Virus record (IMG/VR): IMGVR_UViG_3300027969_000058
Location: 1 to 64,000 of that record
Direction: 5' to 3' (one strand)
Length of the DNA: 64,000 nt
Source of the DNA: a virus
In this document: piece after piece, positions 48,756-56,902 of the stretch
Numbering within the stretch: the first letter of the stretch is position 1
Layout: every line of letters begins with the position of its first letter
Notes under the pieces: generated by a model
Told to the model about the DNA's origin: nothing
Database searches by the model: none
The model's input: only the letters and a program-made list of their open reading frames with translations
Translations under genes and position numbers: made by a program

Positions 48756-49340
48756 TTATCTTTTTCCACTTAACGGTGTGATTAATGTACCGTCAAATTT
48801 TGTAGTGCCTTGTAGTGTTTTAAACACATTCTGCACTCCTACTGCTTGATTCCACGCATCTTCAAGAGCATGGTGTTTTAGTACGGGAGGCCTGTTAGGA
48901 TTGATACCAATATCAAACAGTGTACGGGTATCACGAACTTCCCAAAAACTCCACGGAATTGCTTTGCCGATTTTACGAAAAATATGCTCACAAATAACAA
49001 TATCAAATGTTGCACCGTGGCTCCAAACTCGTTTGGCTCCCCAACAGAATTTATAAAGTTGATGCATAGCGTCTACTATATCAACTCTATCAGTTTCTCC
49101 AAATGCTTCATCTTGGGCTTCTTTGCTTTGATTAGCCCACCAAGCAATTGTATCGTCGTTGGTGACTAAGCCTATTTTGTCGCAACTATCTAAATCAACT
49201 CTTGTATAGAACTTTGTACATTTTGGATCATTAACATCATCACCGAACGGATCAAACTTAACAGCGCCAATTGTAAGAATGGCAGCATCTGGGGATGTTG
49301 CCAAAGTTTCCAAGTCAATCATAATATCTGTATTTGCCAT
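48756..49340 (-). CDS. dexA: DexA-type 3'-5' exonuclease
   Basis: 194 residues. Exo I DIMIDLETLA, Exo II SHGATFDI, Exo III HHALEDAWNQA give the DEDD nuclease core. Homologue of T4 DexA, which degrades host DNA ends. First gene after a consensus promoter (49368-49396) and upstream of dnaK in the same strand, so probably one transcript. Confidence 0.9.
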   Translation of the reverse strand: MANTDIMIDLETLATSPDAAILTIGAVKFDPFGDDVNDPKCTKFYTRVDLDSCDKIGLVTNDDTIAWWANQSKEAQDEAFGETDRVDIVDAMHQLYKFCWGAKRVWSHGATFDIVICEHIFRKIGKAIPWSFWEVRDTRTLFDIGINPNRPPVLKHHALEDAWNQAVGVQNVFKTLQGTTKFDGTLITPLSGKR

Positions 49341-49367
49341 TATATTCTTTCTTTATTAAGAACTAAC

Positions 49368-49396
49368 ATTATAGCATAATACAGATCATATGTCAA
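49368..49396 (-). promoter_or_regulatory. Sigma70 promoter TTGACA-17-TATAAT
   Basis: -35 at 49391-49396, -10 at 49368-49373; drives dexA-dnaK. The -35 overlaps the S21 stop. Confidence 0.88.
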
Positions 49397-49641
49397 TACA
49401 TTTTCTTAGGTAGTTCTTGTTCTCTGAGCTTTTTAGCCCAACGACTTTTGGCTGCGGCTGCTTTGCGCTTTCGAGCTGTTGTGGGTTTCTCGTAAAACTC
49501 TTTCTTTTGTAAATCCTTGAGTTTATTACTGTCCTCAATTTTATTTTTGAATTTACGTAGGGCACGATTAACATCGTCACCATCTCTAAGAAATACGGTT
49601 GATCCGTATAATCTAATTGCGTTATTGTCCTTCATCTTCAT
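49393..49641 (-). CDS. rpsU: Ribosomal protein bS21
   Basis: 82 residues. VNRALRKFKNKIEDSNKL and YEKPTTARKRKAAAAKSRW are the bS21 signature. bS21 helps 30S engage mRNA start regions. Phage copies may favour phage mRNAs. Overlaps the upstream gene by 20 bp. Confidence 0.93.
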   Translation of the reverse strand: MKMKDNNAIRLYGSTVFLRDGDDVNRALRKFKNKIEDSNKLKDLQKKEFYEKPTTARKRKAAAAKSRWAKKLREQELPKKMY

Positions 49642-50038
49642 CCTCTTCTGGTTCTTCTTTGTCTTTGAATGCTTCTAAAATCCAATCAAGATTAAATATC
49701 CTGTTTCTACTAATTAGATTCCAGGGCGTTAGCTCATCATTGGTCATATAGTATGCATTTGGTTGTGCTAATATAAAACTAACAAAATTTTTAGTTATCT
49801 CATCGCAGTTGTCAATATCTATAATAACAAAGTCCGAGTTATTGGCTGCATTAAGCATCCAGGCAATATCTACTTCATCTGTGTCATATATGTATACATT
49901 TATATCATCAGGGCAAGCACTAAGTAAAGTCTGAAATTGCATCTTTACTTTAGTGCTGGGTTTTACTAACAGATATCCGGGGTTCAAATTAAACAGCGTA
50001 TCTGGTGGAGTGATAAGATTAATTTTTCCTAAGTTCAT
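49622..50038 (-). CDS. Conserved phage protein of unknown function
   Basis: 138 residues from MNLGKINLITPP. NLNPGYLLVKPS and VIIDIDNCDE suggest a small alpha/beta fold. The C-terminal tail is acidic (EEPEEDEDEGQ). Overlaps S21 by 20 bp, so they are co-translated. Not a recognised enzyme. Confidence 0.65.
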   Translation of the reverse strand: MNLGKINLITPPDTLFNLNPGYLLVKPSTKVKMQFQTLLSACPDDINVYIYDTDEVDIAWMLNAANNSDFVIIDIDNCDEITKNFVSFILAQPNAYYMTNDELTPWNLISRNRIFNLDWILEAFKDKEEPEEDEDEGQ

Positions 50039-50228
50039 AAATTCTTTGTGCAAAATAGTCTAATTGATCAATACTGTAGATGCTGAACTTAGGACCCTTT
50101 TCTTGAATTCGTTTTACAAATTCAGCTAACTCAGGCTCTTGTGTCTCATCAACTACAATATTTTTAAATTCGTGTTCGCTGTACTCTTTATATAGTCTAT
50201 CTGAAGAACGCATTTGATCTTTTTTCAT
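50019..50228 (-). CDS. Small protein, 69 residues
   Basis: MKKDQMRSSDRLYKEYSEHE... ends YFAQRIYELRKN. Overlaps the start of its downstream neighbour by 20 bp. Helical, no family recognised. Confidence 0.65.
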   Translation of the reverse strand: MKKDQMRSSDRLYKEYSEHEFKNIVVDETQEPELAEFVKRIQEKGPKFSIYSIDQLDYFAQRIYELRKN

Positions 50229-50278
50229 TATGCGTTGCCAAAGTGTTGTTTCACCTTGTTCAGCATTTTGAACATAGG

Positions 50279-51448
50279 TTAGTTCTTCTTCTCTTTGAGC
50301 TTCTGCTGCCCCTCTTCCTTGATCATGTAAGTTGTCTTTTTTTTTAGATCTTCTGTAAGTTCAGGAAGAATTTGATAAGTTGATGAGTTCACTGTGAGAT
50401 CCACAGTGTCAACTGTAGTAGGTTCAGTTTCTTCAACCTTGGGGGTAGCAGGAACAAATTCTACTACGGCAGTGACAGCGATATTCGGTGATTGAATTTC
50501 AATCGGTGTGTCAAGTTTTGCAACTATTGGATCTAAATTTTCAAAATGAGCAAATGGTTGATTCAAGTATGGATGTTTATCTAATACAGATTCGTCTGGT
50601 AAAACAGTTTCTTTGATCTGCTCAACCTGAGCGTCAGTTAACGGTCCATCGTCTGGCTCGTAAGTTGGCACTGGTACTACTTTTAGTTTTTCTTCTTTTA
50701 ACCAGCCAAACGTCATTTGAGCTGCCAATAGCATGATAACTGCCAAAGGATCAAATACAACCACAATTAAAATAATTACCCATGTAACGGCTTTTTCAAG
50801 AAGATTAGCATCTGGGTTGTCACCGTAGACAAAAGCCGCGATGTATTTGATTGGTCCTACTTCGGCTTCTACTTTACGTACCTCAGCGGCAATAGGCGCC
50901 CTCTCTTCAGATAGTTGACTAATAGTTTTCTGTTCGGCAGTGATCTCAGATTGGAGACGAGTACGTTCTTTTTGCTGTCCTCTTCGAATCGAAACTGCTT
51001 TGTCGGCACCCTTTTCATCTTGGCTTCGGCCCATGACTTGGTCCACAGCCTCATCCATCTGTTTAAGCGCCTTACGGTTCGCATCTATATTATCCTTTGC
51101 TGTCTTAATCTTTTCGTCATAGATGGCAATCTTACTTGTTACGTCGCCGCCGACTAAAGTTTGATCGGTATGTGCCTTACTTAAGAATCCAAAGATACCC
51201 ATGCTGGTTATAAACATTAGTACAATGATTGCAACCAACATGTAACTGCGTATAAAGTTAGGAGCTCGTTCCCAGTTAGCTTTAAGCCATGAAGCGCATA
51301 CTAATTTTGCTATTTCTAAACTACCTCCCATAATATAGATAGGAATAGTTGCGGCTGCAAAAATAGCGGCCAAGCCAATAACACTATAATAGATGGCCAC
51401 TCCGGAGATGACAAGGCCAGTAAGGAGTAATAAAGACGCCAGTATCAT
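50279..51448 (-). CDS. Multi-pass membrane protein with coiled coil
   Basis: 389 residues. Four membrane helices (two in 1-45, one near 70-90, one near 220-245) and a long charged coiled coil between them. C-terminal cytoplasmic tail is Pro/Thr/Val-rich. Could be a lysis or host-membrane modifying protein. Confidence 0.65.
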   Translation of the reverse strand: MILASLLLLTGLVISGVAIYYSVIGLAAIFAAATIPIYIMGGSLEIAKLVCASWLKANWERAPNFIRSYMLVAIIVLMFITSMGIFGFLSKAHTDQTLVGGDVTSKIAIYDEKIKTAKDNIDANRKALKQMDEAVDQVMGRSQDEKGADKAVSIRRGQQKERTRLQSEITAEQKTISQLSEERAPIAAEVRKVEAEVGPIKYIAAFVYGDNPDANLLEKAVTWVIILIVVVFDPLAVIMLLAAQMTFGWLKEEKLKVVPVPTYEPDDGPLTDAQVEQIKETVLPDESVLDKHPYLNQPFAHFENLDPIVAKLDTPIEIQSPNIAVTAVVEFVPATPKVEETEPTTVDTVDLTVNSSTYQILPELTEDLKKKTTYMIKEEGQQKLKEKKN

Positions 51449-51451
51449 TAA

Positions 51452-52075
51452 TTAAACAGTAGAAACTATTTCCGTTCCGTCTAAAATTTGAACAGAAACA
51501 TCATCATATACATCGCCATCGGTATCAGGCCGTTGAATTGTAATTGATGACAGTACGCCTGCTGTTCCTACAGTGTCGTATGTATTCCATTTACGTGTAT
51601 AGCCTGAGGTGCCGCCACGTTGAATACCTTGTGCTACAAGATAACGTATTGCTTTTGCTGTAGTGTCGATTGTAACAGCGGCACCTGTAGTAGGTGCAAA
51701 TGTTGTAGCAACTTTTTGAACTGCACCTAATACAAAATCATCTCTGTCATATTTTACAGTAAATGCAATGTTAGTAGGAACATTGTTAGCATCTGTTGCG
51801 CCGGCGCTGGTTACTTCTACATCAATAATTTGAGCATCACTATGCTTAGATAACTCTTCAATAATTGCTTGCCAGCGCATATTGCCACGACTTAATCGTA
51901 GTGAGTTTACTTCAGATGAAGGTAATGTAGTGTAGCTATCCCAATTGTAGGGGTTTACTGCGCCATTAGCAGGTGCTGCCGCTGTCCATGTAGCAGTGCC
52001 ACCGGTCATTGTAATTACCACACGATAAAAATCTGGTGATAGTTGGTTTGTGTCTTGTTGAAATCCTGAGGCCAT
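51452..52075 (-). CDS. Probable virion structural protein
   Basis: 207 residues, Thr/Ala/Val-rich, beta-dominated: FYRVVITMTGGTATWTAAAP and TIDTTAKAIRYLVAQGIQRGG. Resembles structural proteins in T4-like marine phages, from memory. Four bases from the membrane protein gene. Confidence 0.55.
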   Translation of the reverse strand: MASGFQQDTNQLSPDFYRVVITMTGGTATWTAAAPANGAVNPYNWDSYTTLPSSEVNSLRLSRGNMRWQAIIEELSKHSDAQIIDVEVTSAGATDANNVPTNIAFTVKYDRDDFVLGAVQKVATTFAPTTGAAVTIDTTAKAIRYLVAQGIQRGGTSGYTRKWNTYDTVGTAGVLSSITIQRPDTDGDVYDDVSVQILDGTEIVSTV

Positions 52076-52096
52076 TTTTTAGCTTCCTATGTTATT

Positions 52097-52498
52097 CTAA
52101 TATTTATCAACAAAAGTCCAAGTCCTTCTATTAGTATTAAGACATGCGGTGTCTTGATAGCTATTAGCTTTGTCATTTATACGTATAAAACTATAAATTC
52201 TTCTACATACTGTGCCGCTGGCTGGCCACGTATAAACAATTCTTACTTGTCCGTCTGCGTCGTCAATCATACTGCGCCATGTGACAGTTTCACCGTTGTC
52301 AAGATTATTTAGCGCATGATTAACGGCTTGTTTATGATTATCTAAATCTTGTTTAGATAATGATGTACCAAACCATTTGTTCATTACCCATGCAATGCCT
52401 ACAGTTTGTGATTCAAACGCAGGACTTTGTGCATATACAGGATTAAGGACTAACAGTAGGCACAATTTCCCAAGTACCGTCCCATTTTTTACACGCAT
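52097..52498 (-). CDS. Rickettsia-17-kDa-like surface antigen
   Basis: 133 residues from the ATG at 52498 with a signal peptide (MRVKNGTVLGKLCLLLVLNP). HALNNLDNGETVTWRSMIDD, then VCRRIYSFIRINDKANSYQD, matches the 17-kDa surface antigen/glycine-zipper-associated C-terminal domain found in alphaproteobacteria. Overlaps the lipoprotein gene upstream, so the three are one unit. Confidence 0.7.
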   Translation of the reverse strand: MRVKNGTVLGKLCLLLVLNPVYAQSPAFESQTVGIAWVMNKWFGTSLSKQDLDNHKQAVNHALNNLDNGETVTWRSMIDDADGQVRIVYTWPASGTVCRRIYSFIRINDKANSYQDTACLNTNRRTWTFVDKY

Positions 52499-52760
52499 AA
52501 GTACGTCTTTCAACTGTTTGTCCCCTTAAATTAGTAAGGTATCTAAATTCTCCGCAATCTGACGAGATTCCAGTTCGTGCCATAACTATTCGATCAACTG
52601 GGTCGTCGGAGCAGATAACAGTAGTTTTACTTGAAACATCACTGCCGTTATCTACTTCTACTATCTTCTTTGTATGACAAAATTGTCCTGCTACTTTTTT
52701 AGGTGATGAGCTACAGCCTGCGGCTGTAATTATCACTGCAAGAACAATTAGCCATTTCAT
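52443..52760 (-). CDS. Lipoprotein
   Basis: 105 residues; lipobox TAAGC (MKWLIVLAVIITAAGCSSS). Central Cys residues and WEIVPTVSP at the end. Overlaps its neighbours on both sides. Outer-membrane role suspected. Confidence 0.75.
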   Translation of the reverse strand: MKWLIVLAVIITAAGCSSSPKKVAGQFCHTKKIVEVDNGSDVSSKTTVICSDDPVDRIVMARTGISSDCGEFRYLTNLRGQTVERRTYACKKWDGTWEIVPTVSP

Positions 52761-53230
52761 TGCTTTCTCGCTTTAGATTCTGCAATAAGTTGATCAAATG
52801 TAGATTTAGGCATCTCAAGTCTAACAAATGTATAATGTTTCCCGCCCATGGTAAAATGTGCAGTTTCAGTACGCAGATGTTCGCGGATAGTAGTATCTTT
52901 TACCACATACGAAATTCGAGTTCGTGTGGACTTTTTATCGTTTACAAAGTTAATCTCAGTTTCACTATTAACTTCACTGTTAATACGCTTGGCAAAGTTG
53001 TTCATCGCAATAGCGTACATCTGTTCTTCGGCAGCCTGTGCATAAACACTTTCTCCACCGCCGCAGGCATTGGCAAATTCTTTCTTCCACCAAAACCAAC
53101 CTTTAACTGAACTCTGCTGGCATTCTGTATACCAATCTGGCATTGCATAGGCTTTGCGTTCTTCTACGGTCTTCATGCCTGAGCAGGCAGTTAGTGCGGC
53201 TATGATAGGAATTAAAATAAACTTTTTCAT
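52757..53230 (-). CDS. Lipoprotein, LPP20-like
   Basis: 157 residues. Lipobox ALTACSG after MKKFILIPIIA. EEQMYAIAMNNFAKRINSEV and KKSTRTRISYVVKD resemble the LPP20/FlgO-type domain. ATGA overlap with the next gene. Confidence 0.72.
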   Translation of the reverse strand: MKKFILIPIIAALTACSGMKTVEERKAYAMPDWYTECQQSSVKGWFWWKKEFANACGGGESVYAQAAEEQMYAIAMNNFAKRINSEVNSETEINFVNDKKSTRTRISYVVKDTTIREHLRTETAHFTMGGKHYTFVRLEMPKSTFDQLIAESKARKQ

Positions 53231-53355
53231 TTTGCCATCTCCTGTGAGTGTGTTTTAATAGTGTCGACTCCTCGGTCAAGCATACGAGCAACGCCCGAGA
53301 ATCCTACGGTAGCAAGTATTAGTCCAAAGACTGCGCCAATAACAAAGTTTTTCAT
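53227..53355 (-). CDS. Small membrane protein, 42 residues
   Basis: MKNFVIGAVFGLILATVGFS provides one helix; charged tail ends EMAK. First gene of the lipoprotein operon, after a promoter that lies in a terminator loop. Overlaps the LPP20-like gene start. Confidence 0.75.
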   Translation of the reverse strand: MKNFVIGAVFGLILATVGFSGVARMLDRGVDTIKTHSQEMAK

Positions 53356-53381
53356 ATTTGCCTTTCTGTGTGTGTGAAATT

Positions 53382-53419
53382 AAAAAGCCTCTGTAGCATG
53401 TATTATACTATCAGAGGCA
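53382..53419 (-). terminator. Terminator whose loop contains the next promoter
   Basis: GCCTCTG...CAGAGGC stem followed by a T run on the minus strand. The -10 of the downstream promoter is in the loop. Confidence 0.6.
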
Positions 53420-53430
53420 TTGTTAGTCAA
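53402..53430 (-). promoter_or_regulatory. Sigma70 promoter TTGACT-17-TATAAT
   Basis: -35 at 53425-53430, -10 at 53402-53407; drives the lipoprotein operon. Confidence 0.82.
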
Positions 53431-53440
53431 TGATATTTGG

Positions 53441-53743
53441 TTACTTAAAGAATATCAAAACCATCAATACGCTTTGGATGATAAATCCTACGCCAATTGT
53501 GATGACATTGAGCATATCCTTTTGGACTGCGGCTTTGACAAACATCAAAGTCAATCCTGTCCACATTAACAATATAATGTCTGCGCTGGGCATCTTATCA
53601 GTAAGCCCTGCCATCACAGCCAACAAACTTGGAATGGTTGCTGAATGGATTACAATTACTGCTAACCAACCCAAAGTTTCGGCAGATACATGGGCGACTT
53701 TTTCTCGCACAAATGTTCTAACTGTTTCAACATTAAAATCCAT
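53441..53743 (-). CDS. Membrane protein, holin candidate
   Basis: 100 residues with three helices (about 23-45, 55-73, 80-99). Sits two bases downstream of the lysin gene, where holins are usually found. No charged tail signature of a class I holin, so assignment is by context. Confidence 0.6.
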   Translation of the reverse strand: MDFNVETVRTFVREKVAHVSAETLGWLAVIVIHSATIPSLLAVMAGLTDKMPSADIILLMWTGLTLMFVKAAVQKDMLNVITIGVGFIIQSVLMVLIFFK

Positions 53744-53745
53744 GA

Positions 53746-54285
53746 TTATTCCTTATAAAAAATATGACGACCAATTTTACCAATTACTGGCTTACCCCAA
53801 CCTGGATTAACGTAGTCGGCATGATAGAACATGGCCTTCTTCATTGTGTCCAAACGGAATCCTTCTAATAGAACTTTTTTAGCAACTTCATAACTTTCAT
53901 TATATGCTGCCGTGTTCTTAATAATTGCTTTGCCACCATTTAGGCAGTACCAGCTAAATTGGCAAACTACTTTTTCCATAAACACATTCTTTTGGTAAAC
54001 AACGCCGCAGACATCGCTGGGAAATTTTCCAGATGCTGCTCGATTCATTGTTACCTGTGCTACTGCTACTTTACCTTCGAAGGACTCATATCCTGCTTCG
54101 TGGTAAATGTTTTTGGCTAAACAATCTAATTGTCTTTCTCTATCTTTGGCTGTTATAATTTCTGTCGAAGCCATAGCTTCTAAATTTTCCAGAGACGAAA
54201 ATTTCCTGGCTGTCACGGTTTGTATCAAACCTGCTATTAGAATGAAGCTAATAACAAAGATACTGAAACGTATCATTTTTTCCAT
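53746..54285 (-). CDS. SleB-type cell-wall hydrolase (endolysin)
   Basis: 179 residues. N-terminal signal anchor (FSIFVISFILIAGLIQTV), then the SleB core: CLAKNIYHEAGYESFEGKVA, MNRAASGKFPSDVCGVVYQ and CQFSWYC. Cleaves peptidoglycan; the anchor suggests a SAR-type or Sec-exported lysin. Adjacent to a holin-like gene. Confidence 0.9.
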   Translation of the reverse strand: MEKMIRFSIFVISFILIAGLIQTVTARKFSSLENLEAMASTEIITAKDRERQLDCLAKNIYHEAGYESFEGKVAVAQVTMNRAASGKFPSDVCGVVYQKNVFMEKVVCQFSWYCLNGGKAIIKNTAAYNESYEVAKKVLLEGFRLDTMKKAMFYHADYVNPGWGKPVIGKIGRHIFYKE

Positions 54286-54327
54286 AGTTTTCTCCTTAAG
54301 TAAGTAGTTATCTCGAATAGATTCGAG

Positions 54328-54723
54328 TTATCTACGCATTTTGCTAATATCAATAGCTTCTTCGTCGCTAAACACCGGTACTGCATTGCTTTTATGCATT
54401 GTTGCAATACCTTTAACTTTAGTTCCGGTATAGACCTTAGCTGGTGCTAATGTAGCAACACCATTATCCTGCCCTAAACTTTTAATATGGGTTGTTGTTC
54501 GGTTAGCAGGAATACTTAGCGAGTAATTCCCTGTTAAGGGTTCGGCGCACAATGCTCGCTTGCGCTTCTTTTCTTCAGCTTCTACTCCCCATCGTTTTTG
54601 AAGCTCTTTCCAATCTTTATCCAATTGCTCGCTTTTCCTTTTTGCTTCTGCGCTGGCAAATTTTACTTTACCTTTCTTCTTGCCTGTGGTACTGAGCCAC
54701 GGGCCTTCTAAATGCATTGTCAT
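54328..54723 (-). CDS. Unrecognised basic phage protein
   Basis: 131 residues, Lys/Arg-rich (KKKGKVKFASAEAKRKSEQL and KKRKRALC), ends in AIDISKMRR. Own promoter upstream (54754-54782). May be DNA- or RNA-binding by composition only. Confidence 0.6.
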   Translation of the reverse strand: MTMHLEGPWLSTTGKKKGKVKFASAEAKRKSEQLDKDWKELQKRWGVEAEEKKRKRALCAEPLTGNYSLSIPANRTTTHIKSLGQDNGVATLAPAKVYTGTKVKGIATMHKSNAVPVFSDEEAIDISKMRR

Positions 54724-54753
54724 ATTTTCACCAAAAGTTAAAACACAAGCTAT

Positions 54754-54782
54754 AGTATATAGCCTTGTTCGACTTCTGTCAA
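54754..54782 (-). promoter_or_regulatory. Sigma70 promoter TTGACA-17-TATACT
   Basis: -35 at 54777-54782, -10 TATACT at 54754-54759. Confidence 0.75.
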
Positions 54783-55103
54783 CTAAAACGAGTTAGCTAC
54801 CATTTCGAGCAATTCTTCATGCTCGAAATATGCATATTCTGGATTAAATTCATAAATGCCATCTTCTATGCTTTGCCAGTTTTCTATGCCTAAGATTTCA
54901 AAAATCTCATGCTTGCTTAACGGTTCGTCTCGCATATGGCTAACCCAGGCAGCTGTCATCACAGCACAGGCAAATACAACACGATCGCTGTAGACATCAT
55001 TGGCTTCACACCATTCAACTGTGCGTCGAAGATAATACTCTATATCTTCAATTCTGTGTTCTAATTGAGAAATCCAAAGTTTAGTTTGATTTCTTGACCA
55101 CAT
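54783..55103 (-). CDS. Unrecognised protein beside IscA
   Basis: 106 residues from MWSRNQTKLWISQL. Charged helix (EHRIEDIEYYLRR), then CAVMTAAWVSHM and acidic end EHEELLEMVANSF. The start at 55103 lies two bases from the IscA stop. No signature seen. Confidence 0.6.
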   Translation of the reverse strand: MWSRNQTKLWISQLEHRIEDIEYYLRRTVEWCEANDVYSDRVVFACAVMTAAWVSHMRDEPLSKHEIFEILGIENWQSIEDGIYEFNPEYAYFEHEELLEMVANSF

Positions 55104-55104
55104 A

Positions 55105-55431
55105 TTATATCCTAAAAGATTCGCCGCACCCGCAACGGTCACGCTCATTTGGGTTTGAAAAGTCGAATCCTTCGTTGAGTCCTTCACGGACCCAATCCAT
55201 GGTTATTCCAGTTAAGTAAACTAAACTTTTAGCATCTATTAATACTACAAAGTCTTTTTGAGCAAAGTTAGTAACACCTTCTTCATATTTGTACTCGTCA
55301 ACATATTCTAAGGTATAGGCTAAGCCGCTACAGCCAGTAGTTCTTACACCGACACGGATGCCTACGCCTTTGCCACGGCGCTCTAACGTTTGCTTAATCT
55401 TTTTATACGCTGTGTCGGTTACGGTAATCAT
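55105..55431 (-). CDS. iscA: IscA/HesB-type Fe-S carrier
   Basis: 108 residues. Cys34 (TTGCSGLAY) and the C-terminal CGCGESF pair (Cys 100/102) are the three conserved ligands. Takes clusters from scaffold proteins to targets. Overlaps IscU by 29 bp. Confidence 0.93.
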   Translation of the reverse strand: MITVTDTAYKKIKQTLERRGKGVGIRVGVRTTGCSGLAYTLEYVDEYKYEEGVTNFAQKDFVVLIDAKSLVYLTGITMDWVREGLNEGFDFSNPNERDRCGCGESFRI

Positions 55432-55789
55432 TTACGGCTGCTTTGATAGCATCTTCTGCTAAAATTGAACAATGTATCTTAACCGGCGGCAGGGCTAATT
55501 CTTCGGCAATTTCGGAGTTTTTAATTTCTCCGGCTTTATCGATGTGCATTCCTTTGACCCACTCTGTAATGAGGCTCGAACTCGCGATAGCCGATCCGCA
55601 GCCATACGTTTTAAATTTCGCATCTGTAATAATACCTGTATCATGATCCACCTTTATCTGTAGCTTCATTACGTCGCCACAAGCAGGTGCGCCAACCATA
55701 CCAGTACCAATATCAGGATCACCCTTGTCAAAAGATCCGACATTACGAGGGTTTTCGTAGTGGTCTATCACCTTATTGCTGTATGCCAT
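55403..55789 (-). CDS. iscU: IscU Fe-S scaffold
   Basis: 128 residues. Ligand Cys37 (APACGD), Cys64 (YGCGSA), Cys107 (IHCSIL). LPPVKIHC includes LPPVK, the motif bound by HscA/DnaK-type chaperones. No IscS or HscA gene is nearby; the phage DnaK at 46.8-48.7 kb could be its partner. Confidence 0.95.
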   Translation of the reverse strand: MAYSNKVIDHYENPRNVGSFDKGDPDIGTGMVGAPACGDVMKLQIKVDHDTGIITDAKFKTYGCGSAIASSSLITEWVKGMHIDKAGEIKNSEIAEELALPPVKIHCSILAEDAIKAAVNDYRNRHSV

Positions 55790-55843
55790 TTTTGTTACTC
55801 ACTAAATATAAAGTATTTATAACCCCGATTGCATATATTCTTA

Positions 55844-56449
55844 TTAAACGTAAATAACGTAGTCTGGATATTTTTGTATACTATCTGTTAATACAGATGC
55901 TAAAGATTCTTTAATCAATCCTTGATACATAATTAATTGTTTGCTGTGGCCTGGATTAAAGTCTGTAGCATGTTTTACTCTTAGATCATGATACCACCAA
56001 GTATTAGTCTCTTCCGGTAATTTTAGATAGTGCTTATTACTATTACTATCTTCATACCACCAAGTTTGCGTTGGATTAGTATCAATTAGTATACTTCTTA
56101 TTGAATTGAATTCAGTGCTCGCTGCAAAATCATGATGAGCACCGACCGTATTAACACTTTGCAACACTCGAACTACATGAACTTCCATGGGAAGTTTATC
56201 TAAGTTATCAAATAACAACGGAAATAATTCAGGACAGTTCACATTGTTACATGTGTACGGCATGATATCACCTGGATCTATACCTGTTTTAACGTAGATA
56301 TCGAATCCTTTCCAATAAACTTGTCTTGCGTTTTTTGTCCGTGATGACTTGGTCACAAATTTTTTATTTTGATCCCATACTTTATTCCATACTTCCCAGT
56401 CTTTAGGCTGGACTTTGGGGAAAATTAATGGAACTGATACTGGAATCAT
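55844..56449 (-). CDS. 2OG-Fe(II) oxygenase-like protein
   Basis: 201 residues. Metal-motif HHD (GAHHDFAASTEFN) and a later His in LRVKHATDFN, then KQLIMYQG. IRSILIDTNPTQTWWYEDS is strand-rich. A hairpin (CCCCT/AGGGG) precedes the ATG. Not near other metabolic genes. Confidence 0.68.
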   Translation of the reverse strand: MIPVSVPLIFPKVQPKDWEVWNKVWDQNKKFVTKSSRTKNARQVYWKGFDIYVKTGIDPGDIMPYTCNNVNCPELFPLLFDNLDKLPMEVHVVRVLQSVNTVGAHHDFAASTEFNSIRSILIDTNPTQTWWYEDSNSNKHYLKLPEETNTWWYHDLRVKHATDFNPGHSKQLIMYQGLIKESLASVLTDSIQKYPDYVIYV

Positions 56450-56482
56450 ATTCTACCCCTGTATTAGTAGGGGCCCTTTGAT

Positions 56483-56683
56483 TTATTTCTTGTCTGCAGG
56501 CTTACGTTCGTTTTTAACTGCGGTAACATCGTTACGAGTTTCTTTGCACAACTTAGCCAAATCTTGGCAATGTTTACGAACACGGGTGCCGGCAGCGCCA
56601 ACTTCCTTGTCATAGAACTTTTCGAAGTCTGCCTCCATGGCCTCTACGATTTTTGTGAACTCTTGATATTTGTTTGCTGACAT
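56483..56683 (-). CDS. Histone H1-like protein (Hc1 type)
   Basis: 66 residues. EFTKIVEAMEADFEKFYDKE, then GAAGTRVRKHCQDLAKLCKE resembles the N-terminal domain of bacterial/Chlamydia Hc1-like H1 proteins. Short and basic C-terminus (KNERKPADKK). Likely nucleoid-binding in the virion or cell. Confidence 0.72.
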   Translation of the reverse strand: MSANKYQEFTKIVEAMEADFEKFYDKEVGAAGTRVRKHCQDLAKLCKETRNDVTAVKNERKPADKK

Positions 56684-56710
56684 AATAGTCTCCTTTTGTT
56701 ATATTAGTTA

Positions 56711-56902
56711 TTACCAGTGATGTAATGTGTTTGCAATAATGAAACAACATGTTATCACATGTATGATCACCCAGAACGTCTTTAAAAACAACGCTATACG
56801 TGCTTCTCTTAAAGAAAGTATAGGTATATCCGGACGATCTTCGTCTGTTTGGCCCATTAAATGACCTGTTGCTCTTGCCCAAACTTTCTCTAAACTATTC
56901 AT
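56711..56902 (-). CDS. Conserved phage membrane protein
   Basis: 63 residues with a membrane helix (TFWVIIHVITCCFIIANTL). N-terminal EKVWARATGHLMGQTDEDR is hydrophilic. Overlaps the nucleotidase stop by four bases. Seen in T4-like marine phages as I recall. Confidence 0.7.
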   Translation of the reverse strand: MNSLEKVWARATGHLMGQTDEDRPDIPILSLREARIALFLKTFWVIIHVITCCFIIANTLHHW

